NCBI GenBank assembly: GCA_018710985.1
Contig: DVIV01000044.1
Span: 111,889 to 175,888, forward strand
Direction of reading: 5' to 3'
Length of the DNA: 64,000 nt
From: Candidatus Limiplasma pullicola
GTDB lineage: Bacteria; Bacillota; Clostridia; Christensenellales; Aristaeellaceae
The notes beneath the pieces are model-generated. The model saw only the letters and a program-made list of their open reading frames with translations. It searched no databases and had not been told where the DNA came from. The position numbers and the translations under genes are program-made. Position 1 is the first letter of the stretch; the number at the start of each line of letters is the position of its first letter. Shown here piece after piece: positions 44,977 through 56,593 of the stretch.

Positions 44977-45698
44977 TACCAGCACACCTCCTCAGGCGTG
45001 AGCGCGCTGCCGCGGACGGGCGGCTTTTCCCCAAAGCCGTGCACGGTCATCTGCCCGTCGGTGTCCAGGTAGCACAAAAGCACCTTGCGCACGTCCGGAT
45101 AGCCCAGCTTTTTCAGCTGGGCAAGCAGCCAGCCCTCGTCCTTGCCGCACAGGGGCAGGTTGTTCCGCTCCACCTTGCCGTCCATCACCAGAGTGAGGGG
45201 AATGCCCTCATATTGCGTTTCCAGCCCCATGTCGGCAGGGGTCACGGGGCGCTGGCTGGAGCGGGGAAACACGCTGAGCTTGCCGCTGGTTTCCATGATG
45301 GCCGTGCCCACATCCGTGGGCGAGAGGATGCCGCCGGTGCGCAATTCCTCCAGAAGGTCGTTGAGGTTGAAGCACAGCCGCTCCAGCGCCTTGGCGTCGA
45401 TCTTGCCCTGATGGATGACTACCGTGGGGGTGCCGCTGAAAAACGCGCGCATGCGCTGGCTCTTGAGCGACAGCAGCGTAAAGAGCTGGTGCAGCGTGAC
45501 CGTGGCCGCCAGCGGGATGATGCCGCGCCACAGAGGGATATCCAGGCTTTCCATGGGGGTGGAGGCCAGATCGGCGATCATGATGGCGACAACCAGTTCA
45601 AAGGGCTGAAGCTGTCCCACCTGACGCTTGCCCATCAGCCGCATGGCCAGCACGGCGAAGCACACCAGCACCAGGCTTCGGATATAGATGGCGAGCAT
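44976..45698 (-). CDS. DUF421 (YetF-like) membrane protein
   Basis: A 240-residue protein with about three N-terminal membrane helices (first YIRSLVLVCFAVLAMRLMGK) including the family segment GKRQVGQLQPFELVVAIMIA, then the cytosolic DUF421 domain with TPTVVIHQGKIDAKALERLC and DLLEELRTGGI. Function in the family is poorly known, sporulation roles being reported for some members. It overlaps DUF4363 by one base and follows the BofC-like gene after three bases. Confidence 0.85.
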   Translation of the reverse strand: MLAIYIRSLVLVCFAVLAMRLMGKRQVGQLQPFELVVAIMIADLASTPMESLDIPLWRGIIPLAATVTLHQLFTLLSLKSQRMRAFFSGTPTVVIHQGKIDAKALERLCFNLNDLLEELRTGGILSPTDVGTAIMETSGKLSVFPRSSQRPVTPADMGLETQYEGIPLTLVMDGKVERNNLPLCGKDEGWLLAQLKKLGYPDVRKVLLCYLDTDGQMTVHGFGEKPPVRGSALTPEEVCW

Positions 45699-45701
45699 GG
45701 C

Positions 45702-46274
45702 TTACGACTCCACGCTTTCCAGCCATTGTTCCAGCTCCGCAAGCGTTGAAAAGCCCATGCCGCGGCGCAGGTCCTCCTGCACCGCGCTGGGCAGGTCGTC
45801 CAGTTCAAGCGTCAATTCGTTCACCAGCGCCAGGCCGTCTCCGTATTTGTTTTGAAACACGCAAAGAACGCCCGCACCGTTGGGCATCAGCACCATGTGG
45901 TCCGGGCAGAACATATCCGGCTGCTGTTCCATTTTGATCAGACTGGCCCCGAATTCGGTGATGCGCCATTCGGGATAGAGCGCCGCCACCTCATCCAGCG
46001 TTTTGCCGTAGAGTTCGGCCGGGGCCGTGACCCGGCGGGTGACGACATGCTCGCAGCGGGTATAGGTCAGCGTTTGCAGCAGCTCGCACCCTTCCGCCAC
46101 ACGCACCGTATCGCCCGCGTCCACGGCCTGGGCCGGCGGAAGCTCATCCGGCGCGGACGCGCTGCCCGGCAATAGCAGCGTGGCCGCGGCGATGGCCAGG
46201 AGCACCGCGGCGCTCAGCAGCAAAAGAAGGGTGTTTCGTTTCAAGGGGTTGTGTTCAGCATTCCTGTCGCTCAT
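45702..46274 (-). CDS. BofC C-terminal-domain-like protein
   Basis: A 190-residue protein with one N-terminal membrane helix (about 14-34). The extracytoplasmic part (TLDEVAALYPEWRITEFGAS, then DMFCPDHMVLMPNGAGVLCV) resembles the BofC C-terminal domain. BofC of B. subtilis restrains the SpoIVB protease during sporulation. It heads the three-gene unit with DUF421 and DUF4363. I saw no convincing sigma-A promoter upstream, which would fit sporulation-specific expression. Confidence 0.65.
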   Translation of the reverse strand: MSDRNAEHNPLKRNTLLLLLSAAVLLAIAAATLLLPGSASAPDELPPAQAVDAGDTVRVAEGCELLQTLTYTRCEHVVTRRVTAPAELYGKTLDEVAALYPEWRITEFGASLIKMEQQPDMFCPDHMVLMPNGAGVLCVFQNKYGDGLALVNELTLELDDLPSAVQEDLRRGMGFSTLAELEQWLESVES

Positions 46275-46354
46275 AGGGCGCGCTCCTTTACGGCATGATA
46301 GGAGCAGTATGCCCGGACGACAGGGGATTCATGTCATGAAACCAGACAAAACCG

Positions 46355-48085
46355 TCATGTTCTGGGCGACGCTTCCCGCAGGCGCTCGTTGAGCTCGCGC
46401 ACGTCCTCGGCGTCCAGCTTGACCACGCGGCGGTCGTAGGTCATCAGCCCGTTGAGCTCGTCCTCCACGTCGCTCAGCTGTGTATAGACCGCCGCGCACA
46501 GCCCCCGCGGAACGGCGGGGAGCACCTCGCACTCATAGAGGCGCGCAAAATCCCGCCACAGCGCGGCGGCATCCGGCAGGCGACGGTAGCCGTAGTCCTT
46601 CTGGTTGAAGCAATGGCCGTCCACTCGCAGGTTATAGCCCCCAAATTCGCTCAGGGCCAGCGCGCGGCCGCGCCGGTCGTACCGGAAGCGGAAGGGCTTG
46701 AAATACACGTGCAGGCTCCGCAGGTCGCCCGCGCCCTGATCGTGCCAGCCGCTGGCGGGGTCCACGGGGCGGGTTGGGTCCAGGGCACGCAGACGCTCCA
46801 TCACAAGCGTGCTGTCAAACTGCCCCCAGCCCTCGTTGAACGGCACCCAAAGCGCCACGCTGGGCGCGTTGAAAAGCTGGCCTACCATCTCCTCCAGCTC
46901 GTCCATATATTCGGCGCGACCCTGGGCCGAGGCGCGCGCAAAGGCCCGGTAGCGGTTGTCGCGCCGGTGAAGGCCGGTGATCAACGGCAGGGTGACGGTG
47001 GAAAAGCGGTATTTTCCTCCGCCGGAGGGCATGTCCTGCCACACCAGCATGCCCAGACGGTCGCAGTGATAGTACCAGCGCATGGGCTCAACCTTGATAT
47101 GCTTGCGCAGCATGTTGAAGCCCATGGCTTTGGCGGTTTGGATGTCGAAGATGAGCGCCTCGTCGCTGGGGGCGGTATACAGGCCGTCGGGCCAGTAGCC
47201 CTGATCCAGCAATCCGCTCTGGAAATACGGCTCTCCGTTCAGAAACAGGCGCTTTACCCCGCCCCGGTCCGCGCGCACCTCGATCTTGCGCATGCCGAAG
47301 TAGCTTTCCACCCGGTCCTCGCCCAGCGTGACGGACAGGTCGTACAGGTAGGGGTCCTCCGGGCTCCAGGCGCGGAAATCCGGCATGGGGATGCGCGCCG
47401 CCTCGCCGCTGGTGAAGGGCACGGTGCGGCCGTCCACGGTCGCTTCGCATTGCAGGGGCTGGGCGCAGCGTACCGTCACCTCCACCGCCGACTGGTCGAA
47501 CAGCGGCACGATGCGCAGGCTTTCAATATAATGCCGGGGCACGGCCTCCATCCACACCGTCTGCCAGATGCCGCTCTGCGGCGTGTACCAGATGCCGCCC
47601 CGTCGGGTTTTCTGCTTTCCCCGGCTGTGAAAGCTCGCGTCCGTATCGTCATGTACGCGCACCACGAGGGTGTTGCGCGGGCCGAGCGCATCCGTCGCAT
47701 CCAGCGTAAAAGCGTTGTAGCCGCCCATGTGCCGGCCCAGCAGCACGCCGTTGAGATACACGGCGGCCTCCTGGTCCACCGCGCCGAAATGCAGCAGCAG
47801 CCGTCCGTCCCGCGGGAGGAACCCCTCCGGCACGGTAAGCTCGCGGCGGTACCACAGCGTCTGCCCGGGTTCCAGCGTGCGGCCCACGCCGCTCAGGGCG
47901 CTCTCCGGTGAAAAGGGCACCAGAATGGTCCCGTCCCAGCTTTGAGGCGACTCATCGCTGCCGGTGATGGCGTATTCCCAACGGCCGTTGAGGTTGAGAT
48001 AGCTGTCGCGCCGCATCTGCGGACGCGGGTATTCGGTGAGGATGCGGCTTTCATCCAGACGTTCGCCCCAGGGGGTTGTCAGCAT
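46355..48085 (-). CDS. glycoside hydrolase family 2 protein (beta-galactosidase/glucuronidase type)
   Basis: A 576-residue cytosolic retaining glycosidase. It has the GH2 order: N-terminal jelly-roll (YLNLNGRWEYAITGSDESPQ, then DRVESYFGMRKIEV for the middle domain) and a TIM barrel. The expected acid/base is E418 (FNEGWGQF) and the nucleophile E480 (LSEFGGYN). The start at 48085 (MLTTPWGERL) has AAGGAGG upstream. It is shorter than LacZ and typical of small GH2 enzymes of gut bacteria. Substrate unknown. It has its own promoter about 140 bases upstream. Confidence 0.9.
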   Translation of the reverse strand: MLTTPWGERLDESRILTEYPRPQMRRDSYLNLNGRWEYAITGSDESPQSWDGTILVPFSPESALSGVGRTLEPGQTLWYRRELTVPEGFLPRDGRLLLHFGAVDQEAAVYLNGVLLGRHMGGYNAFTLDATDALGPRNTLVVRVHDDTDASFHSRGKQKTRRGGIWYTPQSGIWQTVWMEAVPRHYIESLRIVPLFDQSAVEVTVRCAQPLQCEATVDGRTVPFTSGEAARIPMPDFRAWSPEDPYLYDLSVTLGEDRVESYFGMRKIEVRADRGGVKRLFLNGEPYFQSGLLDQGYWPDGLYTAPSDEALIFDIQTAKAMGFNMLRKHIKVEPMRWYYHCDRLGMLVWQDMPSGGGKYRFSTVTLPLITGLHRRDNRYRAFARASAQGRAEYMDELEEMVGQLFNAPSVALWVPFNEGWGQFDSTLVMERLRALDPTRPVDPASGWHDQGAGDLRSLHVYFKPFRFRYDRRGRALALSEFGGYNLRVDGHCFNQKDYGYRRLPDAAALWRDFARLYECEVLPAVPRGLCAAVYTQLSDVEDELNGLMTYDRRVVKLDAEDVRELNERLREASPRT

Positions 48086-48230
48086 TGGGCATCCTCCTTT
48101 CTGTATCTGTCGCACGGGCCCATGCGCGGCGCAGCTCCGTCAGGCCGGTCAACACCGGCGTCCCGCACGGGCCGCAGCCGGGCTTTTCCGTTTTGTCATC
48201 ATCCTGTTGACGCATTTCCATACCATGGCT

Positions 48231-48259
48231 ATTATACCACCTTATCCGCATGCATACAA
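48231..48259 (-). promoter_or_regulatory. promoter of the GH2 gene
   Basis: Minus strand TTGTAT (48254-48259), 17-base spacer, TATAAT (48231-48236). The untranslated leader would be about 139 bases. Confidence 0.75.
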
Positions 48260-48277
48260 TCGGGCGCACGCCAAAAA

Positions 48278-48299
48278 CCCGGCCTTCGGCAAGGCCGGG
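48278..48299 (-). terminator. terminator of the small tail-anchored protein gene
   Basis: CCCGGCCTT, four bases, AAGGCCGGG; the minus-strand continuation is TTTTTGG. It separates this gene from the GH2 promoter. Confidence 0.85.
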
Positions 48300-48346
48300 A
48301 AAACGCTGTTGAGACCGAAGCTCCGGCGAAACCGTCGGGGCGCTCT

Positions 48347-48775
48347 TCAAAACGGCAGCCAGTCCAGCCGCCACAGCACACATCCCACCGCCGCAGCGGC
48401 CGCCAGCATGCCCAGCCACACCCAACGCGTGCGGCGGTGCGGCCGTCCGGACAGGAGCGGTTCCAGCGGCACCGGGGCGGGCACGGGCATCTGGTCCGTA
48501 GGCACGGCGTCCTCGCCGTCGTCCTCCGGGTCCTCCTCCGCCGGGGCCTGCGTTTGCAGCCAGGACAGATTTTCCCACAGCCGGTCCAGTTCGTCAGCCG
48601 GTTTTTCCTGCCGCACCGGAGTCGGTCGGGGCGCAAACGTAGGCGGGTGCATCAGGGGGGAACCGCTCGCCGGCACTGACGCGACGGCCACCTTTTCAGG
48701 TATGGCCCGCGCCGTTTCCGGGCGCAGCAGGCTGTCCGCCCGCATGGGTTTGAGCAGTGCGCTGCCCTGTGTCAT
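48347..48775 (-). CDS. small hypothetical protein with C-terminal membrane segment
   Basis: A 142-residue protein, not recognised. The first 115 residues are Pro/Ala-rich with an amphipathic stretch (ADELDRLWENLSWLQTQA), then an acidic linker. A single hydrophobic segment near the C terminus (WVWLGMLAAAAAVGCVLW) after a basic cluster suggests tail anchoring. It has its own weak promoter and a terminator and so is a single-gene unit. GGAGGAGGG precedes the start. Confidence 0.6.
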   Translation of the reverse strand: MTQGSALLKPMRADSLLRPETARAIPEKVAVASVPASGSPLMHPPTFAPRPTPVRQEKPADELDRLWENLSWLQTQAPAEEDPEDDGEDAVPTDQMPVPAPVPLEPLLSGRPHRRTRWVWLGMLAAAAAVGCVLWRLDWLPF

Positions 48776-48809
48776 CCGCTACGCCCTCCTCCGGCTTGAT
48801 GATAGGTTC

Positions 48810-48838
48810 ATTATACCATAACCGGCCACGGATGTCTG
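48810..48838 (-). promoter_or_regulatory. promoter of the small tail-anchored protein gene
   Basis: Minus strand CAGACA (48833-48838), 17-base spacer, TATAAT (48810-48815). The -10 is perfect and the -35 matches at four of six positions. Confidence 0.55.
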
Positions 48839-48887
48839 TGGCCATTCCTGTTGTTTTTTGGAAAACGGCGGGAGCAGGCACGCCAAA

Positions 48888-48910
48888 GGGCCGCCCCGAA
48901 GGGCGGCCCC
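48888..48910 (-). terminator. hairpin after PFOR gene
   Basis: GGGCCGCCCC and GGGGCGGCCC type arms, three-base loop, with only TTT following on the minus strand, 18 bases beyond the nifJ stop. Strong stem, short T-run. Confidence 0.65.
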
Positions 48911-48927
48911 GGAAAAGCCGTATGGGA

Positions 48928-52458
<3,531 letters not shown>

Positions 52459-52534
52459 CTAAACTTGTATGTTTTGAAAGAGCCGCCTGACTGTTTTTGG
52501 GCACGACAAACAGACGGAAGTTTCCAACATGCAT

Positions 52535-52563
52535 ATTATAGTTTGTTGCCAAATGCTTGTCAA
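52535..52563 (-). promoter_or_regulatory. promoter of nifJ
   Basis: Minus strand TTGACA (52558-52563), 17-base spacer, TATAAT (52535-52540): a perfect consensus promoter, about 80 bases before the ATG, in keeping with high expression. Confidence 0.92.
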
Positions 52564-52601
52564 CCGCCACAGCAGCCCAAAAGGCGGAAATTGCGCGAAA
52601 A

Positions 52602-52636
52602 GGCGCGGAAAGGAAGCGTTTCCTTCCTCCCGCGCC
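52602..52636 (-). terminator. terminator of the monosaccharide operon
   Basis: A long stem: GGCGCGG with CCGCGCC outside and GGAAAGGAA/TTTCCTTCC-type arms inside a three-base loop, followed by TTTTCG on the minus strand, 22 bases beyond the last gene. Confidence 0.85.
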
Positions 52637-52657
52637 CAAAGGCCCGCCGCAGCGGCC

Positions 52658-53620
52658 TCACACGATCTTTTCCAGGGTCCTGAGCACGCCGAGCACCTGG
52701 GTACGCGGCACCCGCTCGGAGGGACGGTTTTCCCCCGCGCGCTCCACAAAGTGCGAAAGCTCGCGCAGGAACCAGCCGCTGGGCGGCAGGTTGGCGCCGC
52801 ATTCCACCTTCACGGGGTCCTCTACGTCAAAGGCGGTGACGTTCCCGTCCGCGCCGTAGCCGGTCAGGCCGCCGTCGCACACCAGCAGCCCGCGCTCGAA
52901 GTACACGCGCCACCGGGCCGTGAAGGGCAGGCAGGCGTTGAACCACGCAGCTTCAGCGCTGGCGGTGACACCGTCCGCAAACGTGTAGCGAAAGCGGTAC
53001 TGCTCCCGGCAGGGCGCATCCGGGCCGCCGCAGCTGGTATAGTCCATGCTTTGGGGCCCGCCGAACACGCTGACCATCATATCCAGATCATGGATGTGCA
53101 GATCAAAGGGTAGAAGGCCGCTTTTCTCCTTCTCAAACAGCCAGCTCCCCTGCACCCAGCCCGGCCGGGCCGACAGGCGCTCAAAGCAGGCGTCCAGGGG
53201 CTTGCCGTACCGCCCGTCCGCAATCACCTGATGCAGCGTCTCCACCTCGCGGGTGAATTGCAAAACCTGCGCCACGTACAGCTGCTTTCCCGCGCGGTCC
53301 GCCGCCTCGTACATCTCCTGCGCATCCGCCAGGGACAGCGCGGCGGGCTTTTCGGTAATCACATGCAGCCCGAGCCCGAATGCCTCCAGCGCCAGCGGTT
53401 TGTGCAGGAAGGTGGGCGCGCAGATGTCCGCCAGCTCCACCCGTTCCACGGCGCACAGCTCTGTCAGCGTGGCATACAGGGGCAGGCCCCATCCGGCGGC
53501 GCGGGCGCGGTCCTTCTCGCCCTGCCCCACCGCGGCCACGACCTGGGCCTGCGGGATGTGAAGATAGTTGAGGTAGTGCGTGCTGCCCATGCCTCCGAGG
53601 CCCACCAGCGCGATTCTCAT
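52658..53620 (-). CDS. Gfo/Idh/MocA family oxidoreductase (second of the operon)
   Basis: A 320-residue NAD(P)-dependent sugar dehydrogenase-like protein. The Rossmann motif is at the N terminus (MRIALVGLGGMGSTHY), the EKP motif at E90-K91-P92, and the C-terminal domain has PFDLHIHDLDMMVSVFGGP, whose His/Asp pair is the usual catalytic site. It is the last gene of the operon, 12 bases after the isomerase. Together with the other Gfo/Idh protein it may oxidise and re-reduce a sugar during epimerisation or deglycosylation; this is inference. Confidence 0.88.
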   Translation of the reverse strand: MRIALVGLGGMGSTHYLNYLHIPQAQVVAAVGQGEKDRARAAGWGLPLYATLTELCAVERVELADICAPTFLHKPLALEAFGLGLHVITEKPAALSLADAQEMYEAADRAGKQLYVAQVLQFTREVETLHQVIADGRYGKPLDACFERLSARPGWVQGSWLFEKEKSGLLPFDLHIHDLDMMVSVFGGPQSMDYTSCGGPDAPCREQYRFRYTFADGVTASAEAAWFNACLPFTARWRVYFERGLLVCDGGLTGYGADGNVTAFDVEDPVKVECGANLPPSGWFLRELSHFVERAGENRPSERVPRTQVLGVLRTLEKIV

Positions 53621-53632
53621 GCCCCTGCCTCC

Positions 53633-54451
53633 TTAGAGCTCAAAGCCGTGCGCGCGCAGATAGTCCGCGCTGTCCTGCACGGCCTGGTTGACTTCGGCCA
53701 GATCCTTCGCCCCCGCCTGGGTGAACTCGATCTCGATGCTGAAGGGGCTTGTATCGCCCGCCTCCTCCAGCGTGCGGAAGATGCCGGGGAAATCCACCCA
53801 GCCCTTGCCCAGCGCCGGGAAGTCCCACACGTCCGCCGCGCCGGCCTTGTCCTTGAGATGCAGGTAGGCCACGTCGCTCACGCAGGCCCGCAGGTCGGCC
53901 ACGGGGTCCACCCCGCCGTAGAAGATGACGTTGGCGGTATCGTAGTTGATTTTCACCCGGTCGGACCCGACGCGCCGCACGATGTCGGACAGCGCCGCGC
54001 CCGTGCCGTGGTCATGGCCGTGCGTTTCCAGAACCAGCCTTAGCCCGTAGCGCTCCAGGTGGGGAAGGAGCGCGCGGATGCTCTGGGCCACGGTTTCGTT
54101 GTCGGCCACGGCGTTGTCCCTGAGGTGCGCCTCCCCGATGGAGGAGACGATGTAGTCGCAGCCGAAAAACGCGGCCAGCCGGATGTTTTTCACAAAGTCC
54201 GGGATGCGTTCGGGGTCCATGAGGTTGCAGTGCCCGCTCATGGCGAAGGGGCGGATCTGCGCCGCCTCCAGCTCGTCCTGAATGGCCAGCAGGCGCTCGA
54301 AGGGCATGTCGGGAAAGACATGCTCGGTCCAGCCCTTGGTGGCCGTCAGCTCGATGTAGTGAAAGCCCGCGCGGCGGATGCCCTCGATGGCCTCCTCCAT
54401 GGAATAGCCGTGATAGCAGTTGGAGTTGACCGCGATGATGCGCTTTTCCAT
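53633..54451 (-). CDS. sugar phosphate isomerase/epimerase-like TIM-barrel protein
   Basis: A 272-residue protein of the AP-endonuclease-2/xylose isomerase-like family. Metal-site strands include AGFHYIELTATKGWTEHVFP, LVLETHGHDHGTG (Glu/His), KINYDTANVIFYGG (Asp) and VAYLHLKDKAG (His). The start at 54451 has GAGGGG upstream and is chosen over the GTG at 54466 that overlaps the neighbouring stop. Function probably epimerisation or isomerisation of a keto-sugar; substrate unknown. Confidence 0.85.
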   Translation of the reverse strand: MEKRIIAVNSNCYHGYSMEEAIEGIRRAGFHYIELTATKGWTEHVFPDMPFERLLAIQDELEAAQIRPFAMSGHCNLMDPERIPDFVKNIRLAAFFGCDYIVSSIGEAHLRDNAVADNETVAQSIRALLPHLERYGLRLVLETHGHDHGTGAALSDIVRRVGSDRVKINYDTANVIFYGGVDPVADLRACVSDVAYLHLKDKAGAADVWDFPALGKGWVDFPGIFRTLEEAGDTSPFSIEIEFTQAGAKDLAEVNQAVQDSADYLRAHGFEL

Positions 54452-54462
54452 GGCTGCACCCC

Positions 54463-55500
54463 TCACTCGTTGACCCGCACGGCGCGCCCCGTCTCGGACG
54501 ACTCAATGCTGGCGAACACCGCGCGCATGGCCGGCAGCACGCTCTCGGCGCCGATGCCCTCGCGGGACGGGTCGTTCAGGCAGTCCACGAACAGGTCGAT
54601 GATGCCGGACTTGGTCTGGTTGTCGTTGGTCTGAATCTGGTCCACGTCAAAGTTCTCGACGGTCCCGTCGCGGCGGATGAGCACCAGCGTATGCACCGGG
54701 TCGTCATAGATGCGCAGCACGCCCTCGGTGCCGTTGATCACGGTGGAGTTGTCCTCCGGGCCATAGTTGGTCCAGGAGGCGGTCATGGTTCCGACGGCCC
54801 CGCCGCTCATGCGGTAGATGCACACGGCGTTGTCGTCCACGGTGATGGGGCTGCCGTCGGCGAATTTCTTGTCCAGCGTGCTTAGGCTCGCCGTGGTTTC
54901 CACCACCACCTGGTCCAGCAGGAACTGAATCAGGTCGGTCTTGTGCACGCCCAGGTCCGCCATGGCGCCCATGGCCGCGCGCTTCTTGTCAAAGAACCAG
55001 GTGCTTTTGCCCGGGTCCACGCTCCATGTCTCCGGCCCACCGTGGCGGAACGCCGTGCGGAAGGTGAGCGGCTTTCCGATGGCGCCGGCGCGGATGAGCT
55101 CGCGGGCCTTCCGGTGCGCGCCCGCCAGGCGCTGGTTCTGGTCGATCATGAGGTACTTGCCGCTCTTTTTCGCGGCGGCGACCATGCGCTCGCAGTCCTC
55201 CAAAGTGGTGGCCATGGGCTTTTCGCACAGCACATGCTTGCCTGCCTCCAGCGCCGCCACGGCGATTTCCGCATGGCTGACGTTGGATGAGCACACGCTC
55301 ACCGCATCGATGGCCGGGTCGGCCAGGAGCGCCTCGTAGCTCTCATACGCCTTTGCGCCGTACTGCGCCGCCAGCGCCTGCGCGCGCTCCTGATTCAGGT
55401 CGTACAGCCCGGCGATGCGTGCGCCGGGGTTCTGTTCATATTCGGGCAGATGGCGCACCTGCGCGATCTTGCCGCAGCCGATGATACCGATATTGAGCAT
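54463..55500 (-). CDS. Gfo/Idh/MocA family oxidoreductase (first of the operon)
   Basis: A 345-residue protein with the Rossmann motif MLNIGIIGCGKIAQVRHLPE and the EKP motif at E93-K94-P95 (CEKPMATTLEDCERM). The C-terminal domain has GAMADLGVHKTDLIQFLL, with the conserved catalytic-type His. It is of myo-inositol-dehydrogenase type by general pattern, but the substrate cannot be told. It lies 27 bases after the permease and 11 before the isomerase. Confidence 0.88.
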   Translation of the reverse strand: MLNIGIIGCGKIAQVRHLPEYEQNPGARIAGLYDLNQERAQALAAQYGAKAYESYEALLADPAIDAVSVCSSNVSHAEIAVAALEAGKHVLCEKPMATTLEDCERMVAAAKKSGKYLMIDQNQRLAGAHRKARELIRAGAIGKPLTFRTAFRHGGPETWSVDPGKSTWFFDKKRAAMGAMADLGVHKTDLIQFLLDQVVVETTASLSTLDKKFADGSPITVDDNAVCIYRMSGGAVGTMTASWTNYGPEDNSTVINGTEGVLRIYDDPVHTLVLIRRDGTVENFDVDQIQTNDNQTKSGIIDLFVDCLNDPSREGIGAESVLPAMRAVFASIESSETGRAVRVNE

Positions 55501-55527
55501 GCTTGTCTTCCTTTCTTTAACAGGCCG

Positions 55528-56568
55528 TCAGGCGGCGGCTTCCTTCTTTTGCAGGAGCACCGCGGCGATCACGATGAAGCCCTTGAACGCCTCGCGCAGG
55601 AAGGGCGGCACGCCCATGAGGTTGAGCAGGTTGTTCATCACGGCGATAATCAGCATGCCCAGCACCGTGCCCAGAATGGAGCCGCGGCCGCCGCTCATGC
55701 TGGTGCCGCCGACCACGACCGCGGCGATGGCGTCCATCTCATAGCCGCTGCCGGCGTTGGCATAGTCCATGCTGCCGATGCGCGATACCTGGATGACCGC
55801 CGTCACGGCCACCAGCGCGCCCATGAGCACATAGATGAGGCCCTTGACGCGCTCCACGTTCACGCCGGAGAGGCGCGCGGTGCGCTCGTTGGAGCCCACG
55901 GCGTACACATGGCGGCCGAAGGGCGTATAGCGCGACACGATATGCAGAATCACCGCCGCCACCAGCCAGTAGAGGATGGGCAAAATGACCTCGCCGCCGA
56001 TCTTGGTGTTGGAGATGGCAAGGAAGCCGCTGGGCACCTTGACCGCCGCGGTCTGCATGACCTGCTGGGTCACGCTGCGCAGAATCTTCATCATGCCCAG
56101 CGTGGCGATGAAGGCCGGCAGTTTGCTACGGGCGATCAATACGCCGCTGATGCCGCCCAGCAGGCAGCCGAAGATCACGCCTGCGACGATGCCGATGGCG
56201 TAGGCCGGCACACCGGTAATGCCGACGGCGGTGAGCAGGCCGTCGGGATACTGGTTGATAAAGACCATGATGACCGCGCCGATGGCAACCATCGTGGAGC
56301 CCACGGCCAGGTCGATGCCGCCGGAGATGATGACAAAGGTCATGCCCAGGGCCACGATGCCCACGCCGGCGTTGTTGCGCAGGATGTTGATCCAGTTCTT
56401 GCCCCAGTTGGTAAACCACGCGCCGAAGGATTCGTAGTCGAAGCCCAGCGCCACGGTCTGAAGAATCACCATCAGGGCCAGCACCAGGCCCGTGGAAAAG
56501 ATGGGATCGGACTTCCATTTGCGGCCGACCTTTTCAAGAAGGGTCTGCCGGTTCGTCACTTGCGTCAT
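55528..56568 (-). CDS. monosaccharide ABC transporter permease (RbsC-like)
   Basis: A 346-residue permease with about nine hydrophobic segments. Family segments are GIVALGMTFVIISGGIDLAV and VGSTMVAIGAVIMVFIN near residues 90-120 and the cytoplasmic SGVLIARSKLPAFIATLGMM loop. It should form a homodimeric channel with the RbsA-like ATPase encoded just upstream (25-base gap). Confidence 0.94.
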   Translation of the reverse strand: MTQVTNRQTLLEKVGRKWKSDPIFSTGLVLALMVILQTVALGFDYESFGAWFTNWGKNWINILRNNAGVGIVALGMTFVIISGGIDLAVGSTMVAIGAVIMVFINQYPDGLLTAVGITGVPAYAIGIVAGVIFGCLLGGISGVLIARSKLPAFIATLGMMKILRSVTQQVMQTAAVKVPSGFLAISNTKIGGEVILPILYWLVAAVILHIVSRYTPFGRHVYAVGSNERTARLSGVNVERVKGLIYVLMGALVAVTAVIQVSRIGSMDYANAGSGYEMDAIAAVVVGGTSMSGGRGSILGTVLGMLIIAVMNNLLNLMGVPPFLREAFKGFIVIAAVLLQKKEAAA

Positions 56569-56593
56569 GCCTGTTTACTCCTCTCGCCTGCGT

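Noticed and set aside
46306..46335. Possible sigma-G promoter (TGAAT and CATACTG) before the BofC-like gene
   Set aside because: The spacing is about 14 bases, too short for the usual 17-18, so I did not list it.
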